From contig JACGCK010000519.1 of the NCBI GenBank assembly GCA_014925825.1, forward strand, positions 1-18,098: 18,098 nt of DNA, in the 5' to 3' direction. Below are positions 1 to 10,294 of this stretch, in pieces. A program made the translations under genes and the position numbers. This DNA is from Pholiota molesta (lineage: Eukaryota > Basidiomycota > Agaricomycetes > Agaricales > Strophariaceae). Below the pieces are notes generated by a model, which was not told the DNA's origin, made no database searches, and saw nothing but the letters and a program-made list of their open reading frames with translations. The number at the start of each line of letters is the position of its first letter. Positions within the stretch are counted from its first letter, which is position 1.

Positions 1-540
1 GAGTGCGTTCCTCATCCCCTTTTTTTTGTGAACTAGCTGATGTTGGCTGTTGCAGAGTTTGGTACTTCCGTCGGCTGCCCTGGGATGGAGTTCTGCGGAT
101 AAAATTGTGATGTTCTTTCTGTATGATTGGCCCACTGTTGTTTTTTTGTGGCTATTGGATAGATTGGAAATAAGGCCTGTATCGTTATAATTACCGCAGC
201 ATTTCCAGCATTGTACACTCATAATATAATTATTCTGGTATGTTAAACCCGGCCTGATCGTGAGCTCATTGAGGGCCAACGAAATTAAGCAGTAAGAAGT
301 AAAAAAATGCAGAGGATAACCGGCAGAGATACAGTGTTTAATATACTCTGCGCTGTCAAAGGACAAGCAACTTGTACATTCACGCGTCGCGCGCAAGTCG
401 CGCGCTTTGGCCAAGTTTACGGATATCTCCGCAGCATCCCTTTTGGTAAGTGGCCGTCACTGGCAACTGACTCCCTTCGTCGCTTTCTTTCCTCCACCAC
501 CATCTCTCCTACCTGCTTTTTCTCTCATTTACCCCTCCAA
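1..540. other. Intergenic, upstream of Aly/REF gene
   Basis: No convincing coding sequence is visible. Open frames here are short and resemble no family. The right part looks like a fungal promoter for the + strand gene. A GC-rich element lies near 381-405, and the stretch at about 475-540 is pyrimidine-rich with no ATG, as expected for a 5' untranslated region before the ATG at 541. Confidence 0.5.
386..405. promoter_or_regulatory. Tandem GTCGCGCGC element in promoter
   Basis: The 9-mer GTCGCGCGC occurs at 386-394 and again at 397-405, an 11-bp repeat distance close to one helical turn. An ACGCGT overlaps the left copy (382-387). It lies about 135-155 bp upstream of the proposed ATG at 541. 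A role as a protein-binding site is inference. Confidence 0.35.
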
Positions 541-1758
541 ATGCATCTACGAGACACGGCACACGGAAACCATACACCCGTGAGTCTTCTTGGTTCCTGA
601 TACCCAACGGGAGCCCGACACATGAATGCTGATACAATGACATCGTGGTGTGTAGCGCCTGCCTACTCGCGGAGATGTAGACGGGCAATGGTTGCACGAC
701 AAGGCACCGACAGGCCCCAGAGGAAGAGCAACTGCACCTCGTGCACCAGCAGCAGCAACTCTGCCCGCAGCGGCCATCAATACCAAGCTCTTGGTCTCAA
801 ATTTGCACTACGAGTGACCCCAAAGGATCTCATTGTATGTCATTTTTTCGCTGCACAGTACCTCCGACTACGCCGCGGTTGTATAATTGCGATTAGATAC
901 TAATGGAATCTCGCTGTCTTGTGTTGAATAGGCCGTATTTGGACAAATAGGCACGCTCGTTCGCGAGCCTCTACTTAGGGTACGACCAGCCACCGAGTTT
1001 CACCTGCTATAAGAGAATCAAAGCCAATCTTGCGACTTCTCTCTACCCTCTTCACCTTTATGTCCTCAATGGCCTCAAACTTACCTAATGCGACCGCCTT
1101 CGACATGTAGTACGACCGCAGTGGCCGCTCAATTGGCTCAGCAATCATCTCCTTCGAAACGGCGATCGAGGCGACACGCGCGAAGAAGCAATTCGACGGA
1201 TATCTGGCCAAGGGTAACCATTTCTCTTCATCCCCCTCTCCTTTCTTCATCGCCTCCCGGCCTTACTCATGTTCCCACCTCGTGTTATGTATTTTTCGAG
1301 CATGCTTATTGATGACACTTCTGATCAGGCCAGCCTATGTCAATCGCATATGACACGATGCCGCCCCGCGCCCCTCGCCTGCGTCGGGCAGTCAGCGCTC
1401 CGACCACCGCCTCCCTCCTGAATAGGATCGAGAAGCCCCCTCTGGCCGAGCGCCTGAGCGTGACGACTCATCCGCAAAAATTCCCTCGGACCGTACGTGA
1501 AGCTCCCATCTCATTCTATGCTTTTACTTTGTTAACATTAGATCCATCTTTTTTCTCAAATGCAGACGGGCGTTCACTGGAGGACCAGTTCGCACCCGCG
1601 CTGCTCGAGGCGCCCGGGCTCCAAAAGCCCCCAAGAAGCCGAAGACGGCGGAGGAGCTCGATAAGGAACTCGATGCGTTCATGGGTGACGCCGAAGCAAG
1701 CCCTGCTACTGCTGCCACGGCCGGTACTGATGCGGCTCAAGACGTCGATATGGTTTAG
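541..1758 (+). CDS. Aly/REF (Yra1-like) mRNA export adaptor, frame-broken
   Basis: Members of this family bind nascent mRNA in the nucleus and bridge the TREX complex to the export receptor. Exons inferred: 541-579 (tentative), 656-834, 932-979, 1111-1213, 1329 to about 1496, and 1566-1758. Visible in order: a GDVDGQWLHDKAP stretch, an RRM beginning LLVSNLHYE, then FGQIGTLVREPLLR, SGRSIGSAIISFE and FDGYLAKGQPMSIAYD, an SLLNRIEKPPLAERLS stretch, an Arg/Gly-rich piece, and a C-terminal FoP-type end TAEELDKELDAFMGD before TAG at 1756. The frame is broken: LHYE at 803-814 and VTPKDLI at 814-834 lie in different frames, as if one base were missing. A second shift between about 1455 and exon 6 is probable. 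The N-terminal UAP56-binding motif was not found, so the start is uncertain. Either a decayed copy or a sequence error is possible, because the splice sites remain good. Confidence 0.75.
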
Positions 1759-2253
1759 AAACAGATCTCCAAATATTTTTGGGTACTTTTTTTGGTTGTT
1801 GTTGAGCTCGCTAGTAGCTGTTCCACCGCTTAATCCTCGTCTTTCCAAGTTGCATCGTTCCTTCGACTCTTCCCCGTATTGTCATCTTTTTTTTAGTATG
1901 CCAAATTTCTAGTGCATAAATTTTTTTTTTTTTCTCTCTCAATATTGTTACCCCCCAAACGTTGTCGTAGCATTATGTGTAAACCCCTTGTCTCTGGACT
2001 CCCCTCTGGCGCTGTAAACCTGTTTGCTTGCTGATTAATTTATTGATCTTGCTCCTTGTGTTTTTGTGTCATTGATACAGTTCTTATGGTTCATGAGCGT
2101 TCCTTGTCCCTGTTTGAATATGTTGGCCGCGGCTATTGAATCATGGTAGAGCCAGTGTGGGTGCCAGGAGCCACGACCGACAGGTTGAAACTGAAATCCA
2201 CTGAGATAGAGATAGTCATATGTAGCTAGTAGTAGTAGATATAAACACTTACA
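1759..2253. other. Convergent 3' intergenic region
   Basis: This lies between the stop of the + strand Aly/REF gene and the stop of the - strand F-box gene. It is AT- and T-rich, with a long T run at about 1919-1933, and shows no coding potential I can recognise. It should hold both 3' untranslated regions and polyadenylation sites. Confidence 0.5.
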
Positions 2254-3610
2254 CTAATCTGTAATATATACAATATTGAAGTCGAAAGTAATGGCCTTGT
2301 TTGAAGAAAGAAAAGGAAATTGCGTTTGGTGCACCTCTCGAAACGCGCTGTCGAATTTCGTACTACCCCTTGGAGACATGAGCACAAGACTCTCCAACAC
2401 TCCGATTGTAATCGAAACCTTCTTCAAGGACGACCACCCGGAGTCATTTAGGGATTCATCGAGCTCAAACCCCCACTCTTCTTCAGTTCCCTTGAGCAGG
2501 CTAGTGTACATTTGAGGGCGAATATGAATTCTTAACTCCTCTAGGATGTTCGGCCACTTTCGCATCGTTTTGAGCTGATCGGGGAACCCGATTAAATGAC
2601 ACCATGTGTCATTTAATAAGAAGCAGTGCAGGTCGATTCGTCTGAGCGATCCAAGGGAATGGCGAATTGTGTCAGAAAATCCTGAGTCGGATAGATTCGC
2701 CACACAACCTAGCAAAGATGTCAACTTATAGATAAACAAATGATTCTTCTGGGCTTTTGAAATATTGAGATGAAAGCGTACATTGTAGACAGATGGAGGC
2801 GAGCTGATCGGTCTTCTTCAATATCTCTCGGGTTAGCTCTATGGCCGTGTCCTCCCAGCGAAGCTCGTATGGAGCAGAATACTTCTTGAGCTGTCTGAAG
2901 TCGAAAACAGGTTGTCCATTCGGCCACTCCAGTGCTATCACCTTTTTCATAGCTTCACAACTTTGCCATCCCATGGAATATTCTTCCAGCACGACTGACC
3001 GAGGGTGCAATGTTGGAGAAATTTGATCAAGCACCGGATCCTTGAAAAATTCAACGCGGAGACGGCGCAGGTTACTGCAACGGGTCAAGTCTGACACACG
3101 GAAGTGGGAGATACGTATGAGTATGAGATGATCGATTGTTGGAAGATCGAGGAGGTGGAATACAGCGTCCTGAAGGCAAAACGGGAGCTTAGACCAATTG
3201 ATTGCCTCAAAAGTATTGATAGAACCGATCGTCAATTGCTGTACTTGATCGAACTTCATGATCACTTCCGCAAGGTTGACGACGTTGAAGAATCCACCCC
3301 AAGACTGGTAGGGAGGGACTCCAAAGGATAGCTTGCGGACATATTTGGCGATTTCTGGTGCGGTTATCAGCAGCTTCTGGAATTGAGCGCTGGTAGGGTG
3401 TGGAATGGAAGCGTATGTTTTGCCTAAATCGAGAGAGACAGAGGCGAAGATATGTTTTCGGCAAAAATGGAGAAAAGATCGACAAGTCAGAGAGCATGTC
3501 CTGACAGAGGAGAGTCCATGATCGTCGAGAGTGACAAGAATATCGATGATGGTTTCAATAACGTCCAAAGGGATGGAAGGTTTCTCACTGACAGACGTAC
3601 TAGGCGCCAT
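2254..3610 (-). CDS. F-box domain protein
   Basis: Probable substrate-receptor subunit of an SCF ubiquitin ligase. Its substrate cannot be told from sequence. The ATG at 3610 gives a short Ser-rich start, then an F-box-like segment at about residues 12-50 (IPLDVIETIIDILVTL, SLTCRSFLHFC). The rest is a long Leu-rich region with spaced LRRLRVEF-like strands, as in the leucine-rich F-box proteins that are greatly expanded in mushrooms. There are two exons: 3610-2782 and 2708-2254. I chose a 73-nt intron (GTACGC to GCTAG, with a TTGAC branch). It joins SICLQC to CVANLSDSGFSD and makes 428 codons including the stop. Without it the first frame ends after a few codons at about 2726. The gene is intact, and no named orthologue was recognised. 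Confidence 0.8.
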
Positions 3611-3917
3611 CAGTGAACCGAATTTAAGATGATGGTGGAAGGTAGATTAGCAAGTTCCACTAAAGGTGAGCTAATAAGGAGTAGAGATAGATGATGGCTA
3701 CTTGAACGACATGTGGTCAAGAGTAGTAATCTCTCAAAACAGACCAATAAATAGATGACAATCCGCACGTATTTCGCACGCAAAGTGTACCAGTACAATC
3801 CAGAAATGAAAACCACAAAACATAACTACTTATTAGTATACAAAGACGGAAAGGCCTTATTTCACTTCTTGTTTATGAACGTCTCCACCCATCTTTCTTT
3901 ACAGACCTGTTCGTACT
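3611..3917. other. Intergenic between F-box and AIP1 genes
   Basis: AT-rich spacer holding the F-box promoter and the AIP1 3' end, both on the minus strand. No gene or clear regulatory motif is seen. Confidence 0.5.
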
Positions 3918-6568
3918 TTACACATGGAACGTAACCTGCCAACTCCTCACAACCCCATCAAATCCTGACGACACCAATTTACCGCCTTTGCCTCCCTCGA
4001 GCCATAGCACTGCGTTTACCCCTCCAGGCCCCGCGTTTTTGATAGCGATGTTCTTCGTCAGCTTCGCGACGCTCCATACGTAGACATTGGTATCGAGCGA
4101 GCCAGAGGCGCAGTGTGCGGAATCGGCGGTCCAGGAGAGGGAGTTGATACGGGCGGTGTGATTCGCCCATCGCGTTGTCACGACCTGTATAATGATATGT
4201 TAAACATTCGCCAAGTAGAAACTAGAGTGAAGTGAAGTGTGGTACCTTGCGCTCTTTGGGGTCGAAGAGAATAAGTTTTCCAGAAGACTACAATATCATC
4301 GTCAATAGGGAGGCTGAAAATATCAGAAACCGAGAACACCCACATCTCCAGCAGCCAGGTACTTTCCATCAGGCGAGAAAGCGAGCGATGACACCACACC
4401 CTTGTTTCCTTCCAGTACAGCGACTTCCTTCAGGGTTTTTCCATCCCATTCATTAAGGTGTACTTTGAAGTCCTAATCATACCCAAGCATCATCGAGGTG
4501 TCAGCAAAATTACAAGGACATGTATAAAATATGCAAACGCACCTCGCCACCGATAGCGATAAGGGATCCAGACGCCGCGACGGCGCTCGGCTCAAACTTG
4601 GGTTTCGTGTCGAAGACTTTCTGGTTTGACCGGAAGGCCTCGATGGTGCCGATTTCAGTAATGAAGACGGTCGAGTCGCCCGCCACTGCGATATCCTTGG
4701 GTTGAGCAGCAGTAGCGGCTGACGCAGGCCTACCAATTTTCGGGAATGATCAACGTCGTACACTTAAAATACCAGCGTATATATTACTTACACGTAGCTC
4801 GAGCCGTTAGGCTCGATTTCTCTAACGTGGTCATCGAAGCCGATAGAGTATATCTTGCCATCCGTATTCGATGTCGCCAGTCCAGAGACATTGTTAGAGT
4901 GGCCTTCACCCTGCAGACTCTTGGATTCTTGCGTGGCAGAGGAGTAGGAATATACCCGCCCATCAGCTGTTCCTGCGAGGAAGGTATCGGAGGACAAAGG
5001 CGTGATTGCAGTTACCGACTTTTGAGGAGCCTATTTAAAAGGGGAAAATAGTTGGGTATGTTTGATTTCGCCACTGGTCTATGTACTCACACTAAGAACC
5101 CGAACTGGCTTGTCGCCCGTTCTAGGATCGAAGATGTTGAGGTCTCCGGACATCGAGAGGGATACTAAATCGGATTGACCGCTCCATGTGTTGCCGACTT
5201 GGTGATGATTCACTCCAGATCCTACAGTCCAAGTAGTAACTGCCTTCTGAGTTTGAGCATCCCCTGAAGAGCATCTTTTAATAATCTATAGACAGGGTCT
5301 TTGAAAGATTCCTCACAAAGTTTCACGGTGCAATCTGCCGATGAGGTAAGGAGTGAAACACTATCCGGACTCCACGAACAGGCGGTCTGTATGAAGGAGG
5401 CTAGATGAGCATGGCATCGAATTGGAAATACATAACTGACTCACGATGCTGCCTTTGTGTGGGCTATCGGTGAACTCTGCGACCGTGTCTCCAGTTTTGC
5501 CATCGTAGAGGAAGATCTTCGCGTCGGATCCCACACTGGCGAAGTGATCTCCGGAAGGCGCATACTGTACATCCTGAACGAACTTGGTATGCGTTTTGAT
5601 CGTCTGACAAATAGGTCATGAATTCCAGACTGAAAGCCGAGGAACTTGCAATAGCTACCCTTTCGTATTTATACGGGGCACCGCTGTGGAACACGATCGT
5701 AGTATCATCGCCCGCGGTTGCTGCGCGGAACGGTCTCTGATGTCGGATAGAGACGGCGTTGATGACCTGTATTCAATAGCATCAATAGAGTATCTTCTAC
5801 TGTGCACAAAGTCAGACCTTCGAATGGCCCAAGATTTCTCCAGTAGAGGAACCAGTGTCCATCATGAAGGCATGGCCAAACCTAGGGTTCGCACAATCTC
5901 ATTCAGCTTGTATACGAGAACTCATATGCGGTGGACTCACTTTTCCTTTCCGTCTCCTACAGAAATGATACGCTTGCTCTCCCCATCCCAAGCAAGATCG
6001 TTCCTGCAGATCGCCACGCAATGAGGCCCGGTATACAGGATCCAGAAGGGTTTCAGACGTACACACGGCCAGAAAGGACTCTATACTCTCCCTTCAGCAC
6101 TTGTTCCTCTCCCACCACATCCCAGACTCGGACTGATCAGAATGGAGATTCATGAGCAATCACTAATAGATAGGTCTGACAACGCCAAGGCGTATGAGAG
6201 CACGTACTTTGCCCAGTAACGTCTGCGGAGGCGCAGTAGTATCCTGACGGTGAAAGACGCGCAACAGTGGCGTTCTGGATATGCCCAGAGTACGATGTCG
6301 TGAGGCCTGGGTTCTACGATCTTCGCATCAGGTGTGGAGCGCAGTGATAATCTAGCGTTTCCTCACCTTCAGATCGCGTATCTGTAATGTAATGCAGATC
6401 CTTGTGAGAAATCATGCAAGTGAAGGCGACAAGGCAAGAGCTACACACCAACACCGTCCGTCCAGACGTATACACCACCTTATCCTTGCCGCCCGAGCTC
6501 AGCTTCGTCGAGGCGCCGCGGGTGGTGACAGGGTTGGGGGGATACAGCCCGGCTTTCTTGTACGACAT
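3918..6568 (-). CDS. AIP1: Actin-interacting protein 1 (WD40, cofilin partner)
   Basis: AIP1 works with cofilin in the cytoplasm to speed actin-filament disassembly at cortical patches. The start MSYKKAGLYPPNPVTTRG and the stretch STKLSSGGKDKVVYTSGRTV match the family N-terminus. Further landmarks are IRVWDVV, NDLAWDGESKRIISVGDGKE, FGHAF, a TAGDDTTIVFH blade, KTHTKFVQDVQYAPSGDHFASVGSD, WSPDSVSLLTSSADCTVKLWD and a last SGSLDTNVYVWSV blade. I traced 15 exons with every junction in phase, giving about 603 residues, the usual length for two seven-bladed propellers. Exon 2 (6381-6367) is only 15 nt and encodes IRDLK. Exon starts downstream include NPGLTTSY, TACSWSPD, APQKSVTA, DFKVHLNEW and VVTTRWANH. 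It ends at TAA 3918-3920. It is followed by the F-box gene and preceded by an 820-nt spacer. No lesions were seen. Confidence 0.93.
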
Positions 6569-7391
6569 CGTTTAGCTATATGTAAAAGCAGACGTGGTTT
6601 ACAGGGACCAGATTGCGGGAGATGTGAGAGATTGTGGAAGAGATTGAAAGTGTCTTGTTGCTGCGCGACGCGACGCTGATAGGGGTATATTCCGTAAAAG
6701 GGAATTTCCTGGCCCATACGCGGCCACCAATGTCCAACAACAGTCAAGAGGCTTCAATGCTTGGAATTATAGCTATGGACTGGCTTCAACTTCGAACTTT
6801 GAACGTGATAAATTGGCACTCTACCACTAACGGCGAGAGAAAATAACGACAACGATGGAGAAAAAAAAATGAGAGACTAGATTCTCTGCAGACGGGTCAT
6901 TACGCGGTCATGAAAAGAAAGAGAAAGACAGAAAAAGAAAAGACGGAGATTCCAGGAAGCGATGAGTGATGAGTGGAAGAAATGAGTAGTAGGAACGGGA
7001 AAGCAGACAGGAAGTGGACTATATAGTATTCCGTGAGAAGGGAAAGCGGAAAGAAGGAAAGAAGGAACGTGGAGGTTGTCTTGAGAAGGAAAAGGAGATT
7101 GGTATTATAATATTGCAAACAAAACGAGAATCAGGCGTTTAGGTAACGATGTAGTGTGTAGTACGTAGGAGAGAAATTTCCGCTTTTTCCGCGATGATAT
7201 GGGAAAGGGATATGGCGCAAGGTCAGAGGGGCAGAGATAGACAAGGGAGAATAGGAAATGATACGTAGAACTTTTCAGGATGGAGTAGATGCAAGAAGTT
7301 AGATTCAAATCTGGGTATTTGATCTCGAGGAGAGGGTGCGTAGGTCCGTTGAGGGTAAGGGGCGGAGAAAGACAAACTGAAGGGAGAAGTA
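6569..7391. promoter_or_regulatory. AIP1 promoter / rrm4 3' region with polypurine tract
   Basis: This spacer of about 820 nt has no gene. From about 6845 to 7150 the + strand is very rich in A and G (for example GAAAAGAAAGAGAAAGACAG), so the minus strand, which is the sense strand of AIP1, is a long pyrimidine tract. CT-rich tracts near transcription starts are common in fungal promoters. The part nearest 7391 should be the rrm4 3' untranslated region. Confidence 0.55.
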
Positions 7392-10294
7392 TTACTTGCT
7401 GAGACCCATAGCAAGTGCCTTCTCCTTGAGGATAGATGGGTAGCTGTTCATGAGATGGGCAACAGCACGCAAATCTTCTTGATCCAAGAGCGCAATCGTG
7501 ATCTTGGGCGCGCCTTTCACACCCAACGACTTCACGACTTTGAACCTAATATGGCGGCATCGCATCAGATACCAACACAAGATCGAAAAAAATTAATACA
7601 TACAATTTCTCTCCAACAGCTTGCTTTTGTTGCTGAACATTCTTACTCAATAGCCCATCAATAAAAGCATCCGTCGCTTCGACGATCAACGGATCCGCCT
7701 TGGGCACCGGCAGCCCAGTCGCAGACGCCGACGACGCCAGCCTCACGATCTCCGCCGCAGGCAGCCGCGCCAGCGACGCCAGCGTATGCGCCCCCGCCGC
7801 ACTGCCCGGCGTCACCGGCGCAGGCGACGCCGCCGCCGACGCCCCCCGCGACGACGACAGCTCCGGCGTCTGCGGCGACGCCGCCCCGAGCGGCGCCGTC
7901 TTCCGTGCCTGCGGCGTCACCGGCACCGGCGCGGGCGCGGACCGGGTCGACTGCGCGTCCGACGACGCCTGCTGCGCCGCGCTGCCGTCCTGCGCGCCGT
8001 CGTCGCTCTCGAGCACCATCTTCGCGTCGACGAGCTTCCCGCGCAGGATCTCCGCGTTGAAGAGGCACATAGCGCGCTCGCGCTTCGGCAGGCTCATGAT
8101 CAGGTCCGTCAGCTCGCCCTGGTGCGCGGACTCGAGCTTCGCGATGGCGGCGAAGACGCGGTCGCGCTCGGAGAGCGGCGGCACGGAGCCCGCGGGCGAG
8201 GAGGTGCGCGGCGGCGTCAGCAGGGACGGGCTGACGGAGACGGGTGTTGACGGGTGCTCAGGGGCACTTGCGGTCGCGCTGTTGTGGTAGAGGAGCCCGG
8301 AGTCCTGCGATGCGCTTTCTGATACGGACCGCGACGGAGACTCTTCCTGGGCTTTGGGCTTGGGATGTTTCGCTTTGTACGACTCCACATGATCCTTCAA
8401 CTTTTCCTCGTGATCGACATACTGGAGAACGTTGCTCAAAGAGAGGCCAACTAGGGATTCGACAATCGCATCGACGCCTTGGTCGTCGAGCTCGTCGTAG
8501 GCTTTCACGCGCCGACTGAGCTCTCCTGTCAAGACTTCCTTCCGTACGACAGGTGATAGAGTTGAGAGCGAGTTATAGTTTAATTGCATATTGAGTGTTC
8601 CATTGAGTGCGGCCTAGTTAATTTGTCAGATGAATCATAGATTAAGCCAGAAAGAACTAACTGTATAATAGCTTCCAGAACCCCTCCTTCCTCGTTCTGG
8701 CCGCTCGAAATGAGGTGGCTTAGGAGAGATTGCAGGAGAAGCGATATTCTGCGAATATGCACGCGGGCTGTTCCACCCATTGTAACTCTCTCCAGCCTCA
8801 CTTGCTGCGGGACTGGTAGCTCCACTTGAGCTCCGCCTGGGGTGTCCGTTGTTTGAAAAGCGATGAGCCAACTTCTCTTGCCTCAACTGTTTTGGTTCGT
8901 GCAGGCGAACGACAATTTGCTTGGAGCCCAAAATCGCCCCATTCATGACTCGGAGGGCCTCAGAAGCTGTATCAAAGGATCAATTTCATTGGAGTCTATT
9001 TCCAGATGAATGATGTTACCATGCTCTGGCTGATGATAGGATACAAATCCAAATCCTCGGCTTTCTCCATTATCGTTCCGCATCACACGAGCACTGCCCA
9101 ATATGATCGTAGTTAGAGTTGATAGATGGGAAGACACGCAGTGAGCAATGGATTACCTGACAATTTGACCAAACTGTAGCAGAAGCTCGGATAAGCTCAA
9201 GTTATGAGACAGAAAGATCCACTAGCTTACCCGATTGAAATGCTCGAAGAGGCTCTTTGAATCAATCTCTGGGCTGAGATTCTGTTCAAAGAATCATAAT
9301 GAACTCGAAAAGTTGACATTTTTTAAATGTGACTAACTTTGCAAAACAGGTTACAGGGATCGATAAGGCCGCTGTGGCTGCCTGCCCCAGGTCCATTGAC
9401 TGGAGCTAGTTGAACCTGTTGCCCAGGTCCATGAATGAAAGGAGAAGGAGGTTGTACGGGGGATCGGAGGGGAGTGTAAGGGTTTTGTGGAGGTGGAGAA
9501 TACTGGAAGGCTCAATCAATAAAATTGAAGTGCGATGCAAGGAAGCATACGGCTGACCTGGACGCCAAAAGGTGGATATACCACGCCCGTAGGCACGAAC
9601 GAAGGTGCAGCAGGGTTGAACTCCGCTACGCCAGCATTAGGCCGCCTCTGCTGATAAAGTTGGACAGCGATGTTCTGGCCCTCGACTTCCGCGCAGTGCA
9701 GCGCCTCTTCGGCTTGGATCGCATCTTCTTCGTTCCAAAATTCGACCATGCCGATATCAGGACCGAACTGAGTCTGAACGCGCACCGAATAGAGTGCGCC
9801 ATAGGGCCGGAACAGGTCATAGAGCTGCGAGTCTGTGTAGCCTACGGGCAGCTGCTTCACGAGGCGCGGCAAAGCGGACGGTGGCGGAGGCGGCGTGGGT
9901 GGGTTTGTCGGTGGATATGGTGAGAGCACAAGAGGCACCGGATTGGGGAGCTCGGGAACGTTACGCGATTGCAAGATCGCCAGGGCTTTCTCCGCTGTAC
10001 AGTGGGCCGAGGTGTGAGCAACGAAGGCGAAAACACGCGTAAATGACGCAAGATGGGGGACAACTGGTGCTTACCCTTCTCCAGATACTTGAACTCGATG
10101 ACTCCGGAAACGAAGGGCGAAGAGCCGTCGCGCGAGATCTTGGGCCGGAAGGGTGCACAGGTGACGAATGCGAGGGCGAGTTTGTCGTCAGTGACATATG
10201 CGGGGAGGTTGGTGATGTAGAGGAGAGGTTCGTGGAGATAGGGATGGGGCCGTGGGCCGGCCTCCTGGTACTGGTTGTTGTAGCCAGGGTCCAT
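7392..10294 (-). CDS. rrm4: Rrm4-type endosomal mRNA-transport protein (3 RRM, 3 MLLE)
   Basis: Rrm4, characterised in Ustilago maydis, binds mRNA with N-terminal RRMs and rides early endosomes through C-terminal MLLE domains that bind the adaptor Upa1. The exons (10294-10075, 9994-9558, 9502-9338, 9281-9231, 9173-9157, 9093-9020, 8966-8662, 8613-7604 and 7545-7392) sum to 811 codons with all phases closed. RRM1 is at about residues 24-95, RRM2 at about 116-190 (RLVKQLPVGYTDSQLYDLFRPYG) and RRM3 from about 269 (CNLFCKNLS, RNP1 RGFGFVSY). MLLE regions lie at about 432-510, 569-628 (IMSLPKRERAMCLFNAEILR) and about 725 to the end (DFIDG-like start, ITIALLDQEDLRAVAHLMNSY). The third ends MGLSK. 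Between RRM2 and RRM3 sits a PAM2-like motif. The linker before the third MLLE is Ala/Ser/Pro-rich and extremely GC-rich. The gene is intact. Confidence 0.92.
9157..9173 (-). other. 17-nt micro-exon of rrm4
   Basis: Exon 5 of the Rrm4 gene. It is bounded by CTACAG on the left and GTAATC on the right in the sense direction, and encodes FGQIV plus two bases of a Ser codon. This is the alpha1-beta2 turn of RRM3. Dropping it would shift the frame, since 17 is not a multiple of three. Confidence 0.8.
9588..9623 (-). other. PAM2-like motif in Rrm4 (residues 198-209)
   Basis: The residues EFNPAAPSFVPT fit the PAM2 spacing, in which an aromatic or aliphatic residue followed by Asn, then Ala at +4, Phe at +7 and Pro at +9, docks onto MLLE domains such as that of poly(A)-binding protein. 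Here F199, N200, A203, F206 and P208 all fall in register, directly after RRM2. Function is inferred. Confidence 0.55.

Noticed and set aside
975..1250. 91-codon open frame on the minus strand
   Set aside because: It overlaps antisense to Aly/REF exons 3-4, whose + strand RRM match is clear.
2739..2781. Very short 28-33 nt intron, or a frameshift, in the F-box gene
   Set aside because: A normal 73-nt intron (2781-2709) joins the two halves in phase, so neither is needed.
6900..7118. 72-codon Leu/Phe-rich minus-strand frame that looks like a membrane protein
   Set aside because: It is the expected reading of the CT-rich tract in the AIP1 promoter, with no start context or homologue recognised.
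7658..8290. Long Arg/Ala-rich frames on both strands (for example 7700-8290 + and 7658-8068 -)
   Set aside because: They are shadows of the GC-rich rrm4 linker, where stop codons are rare in all frames.
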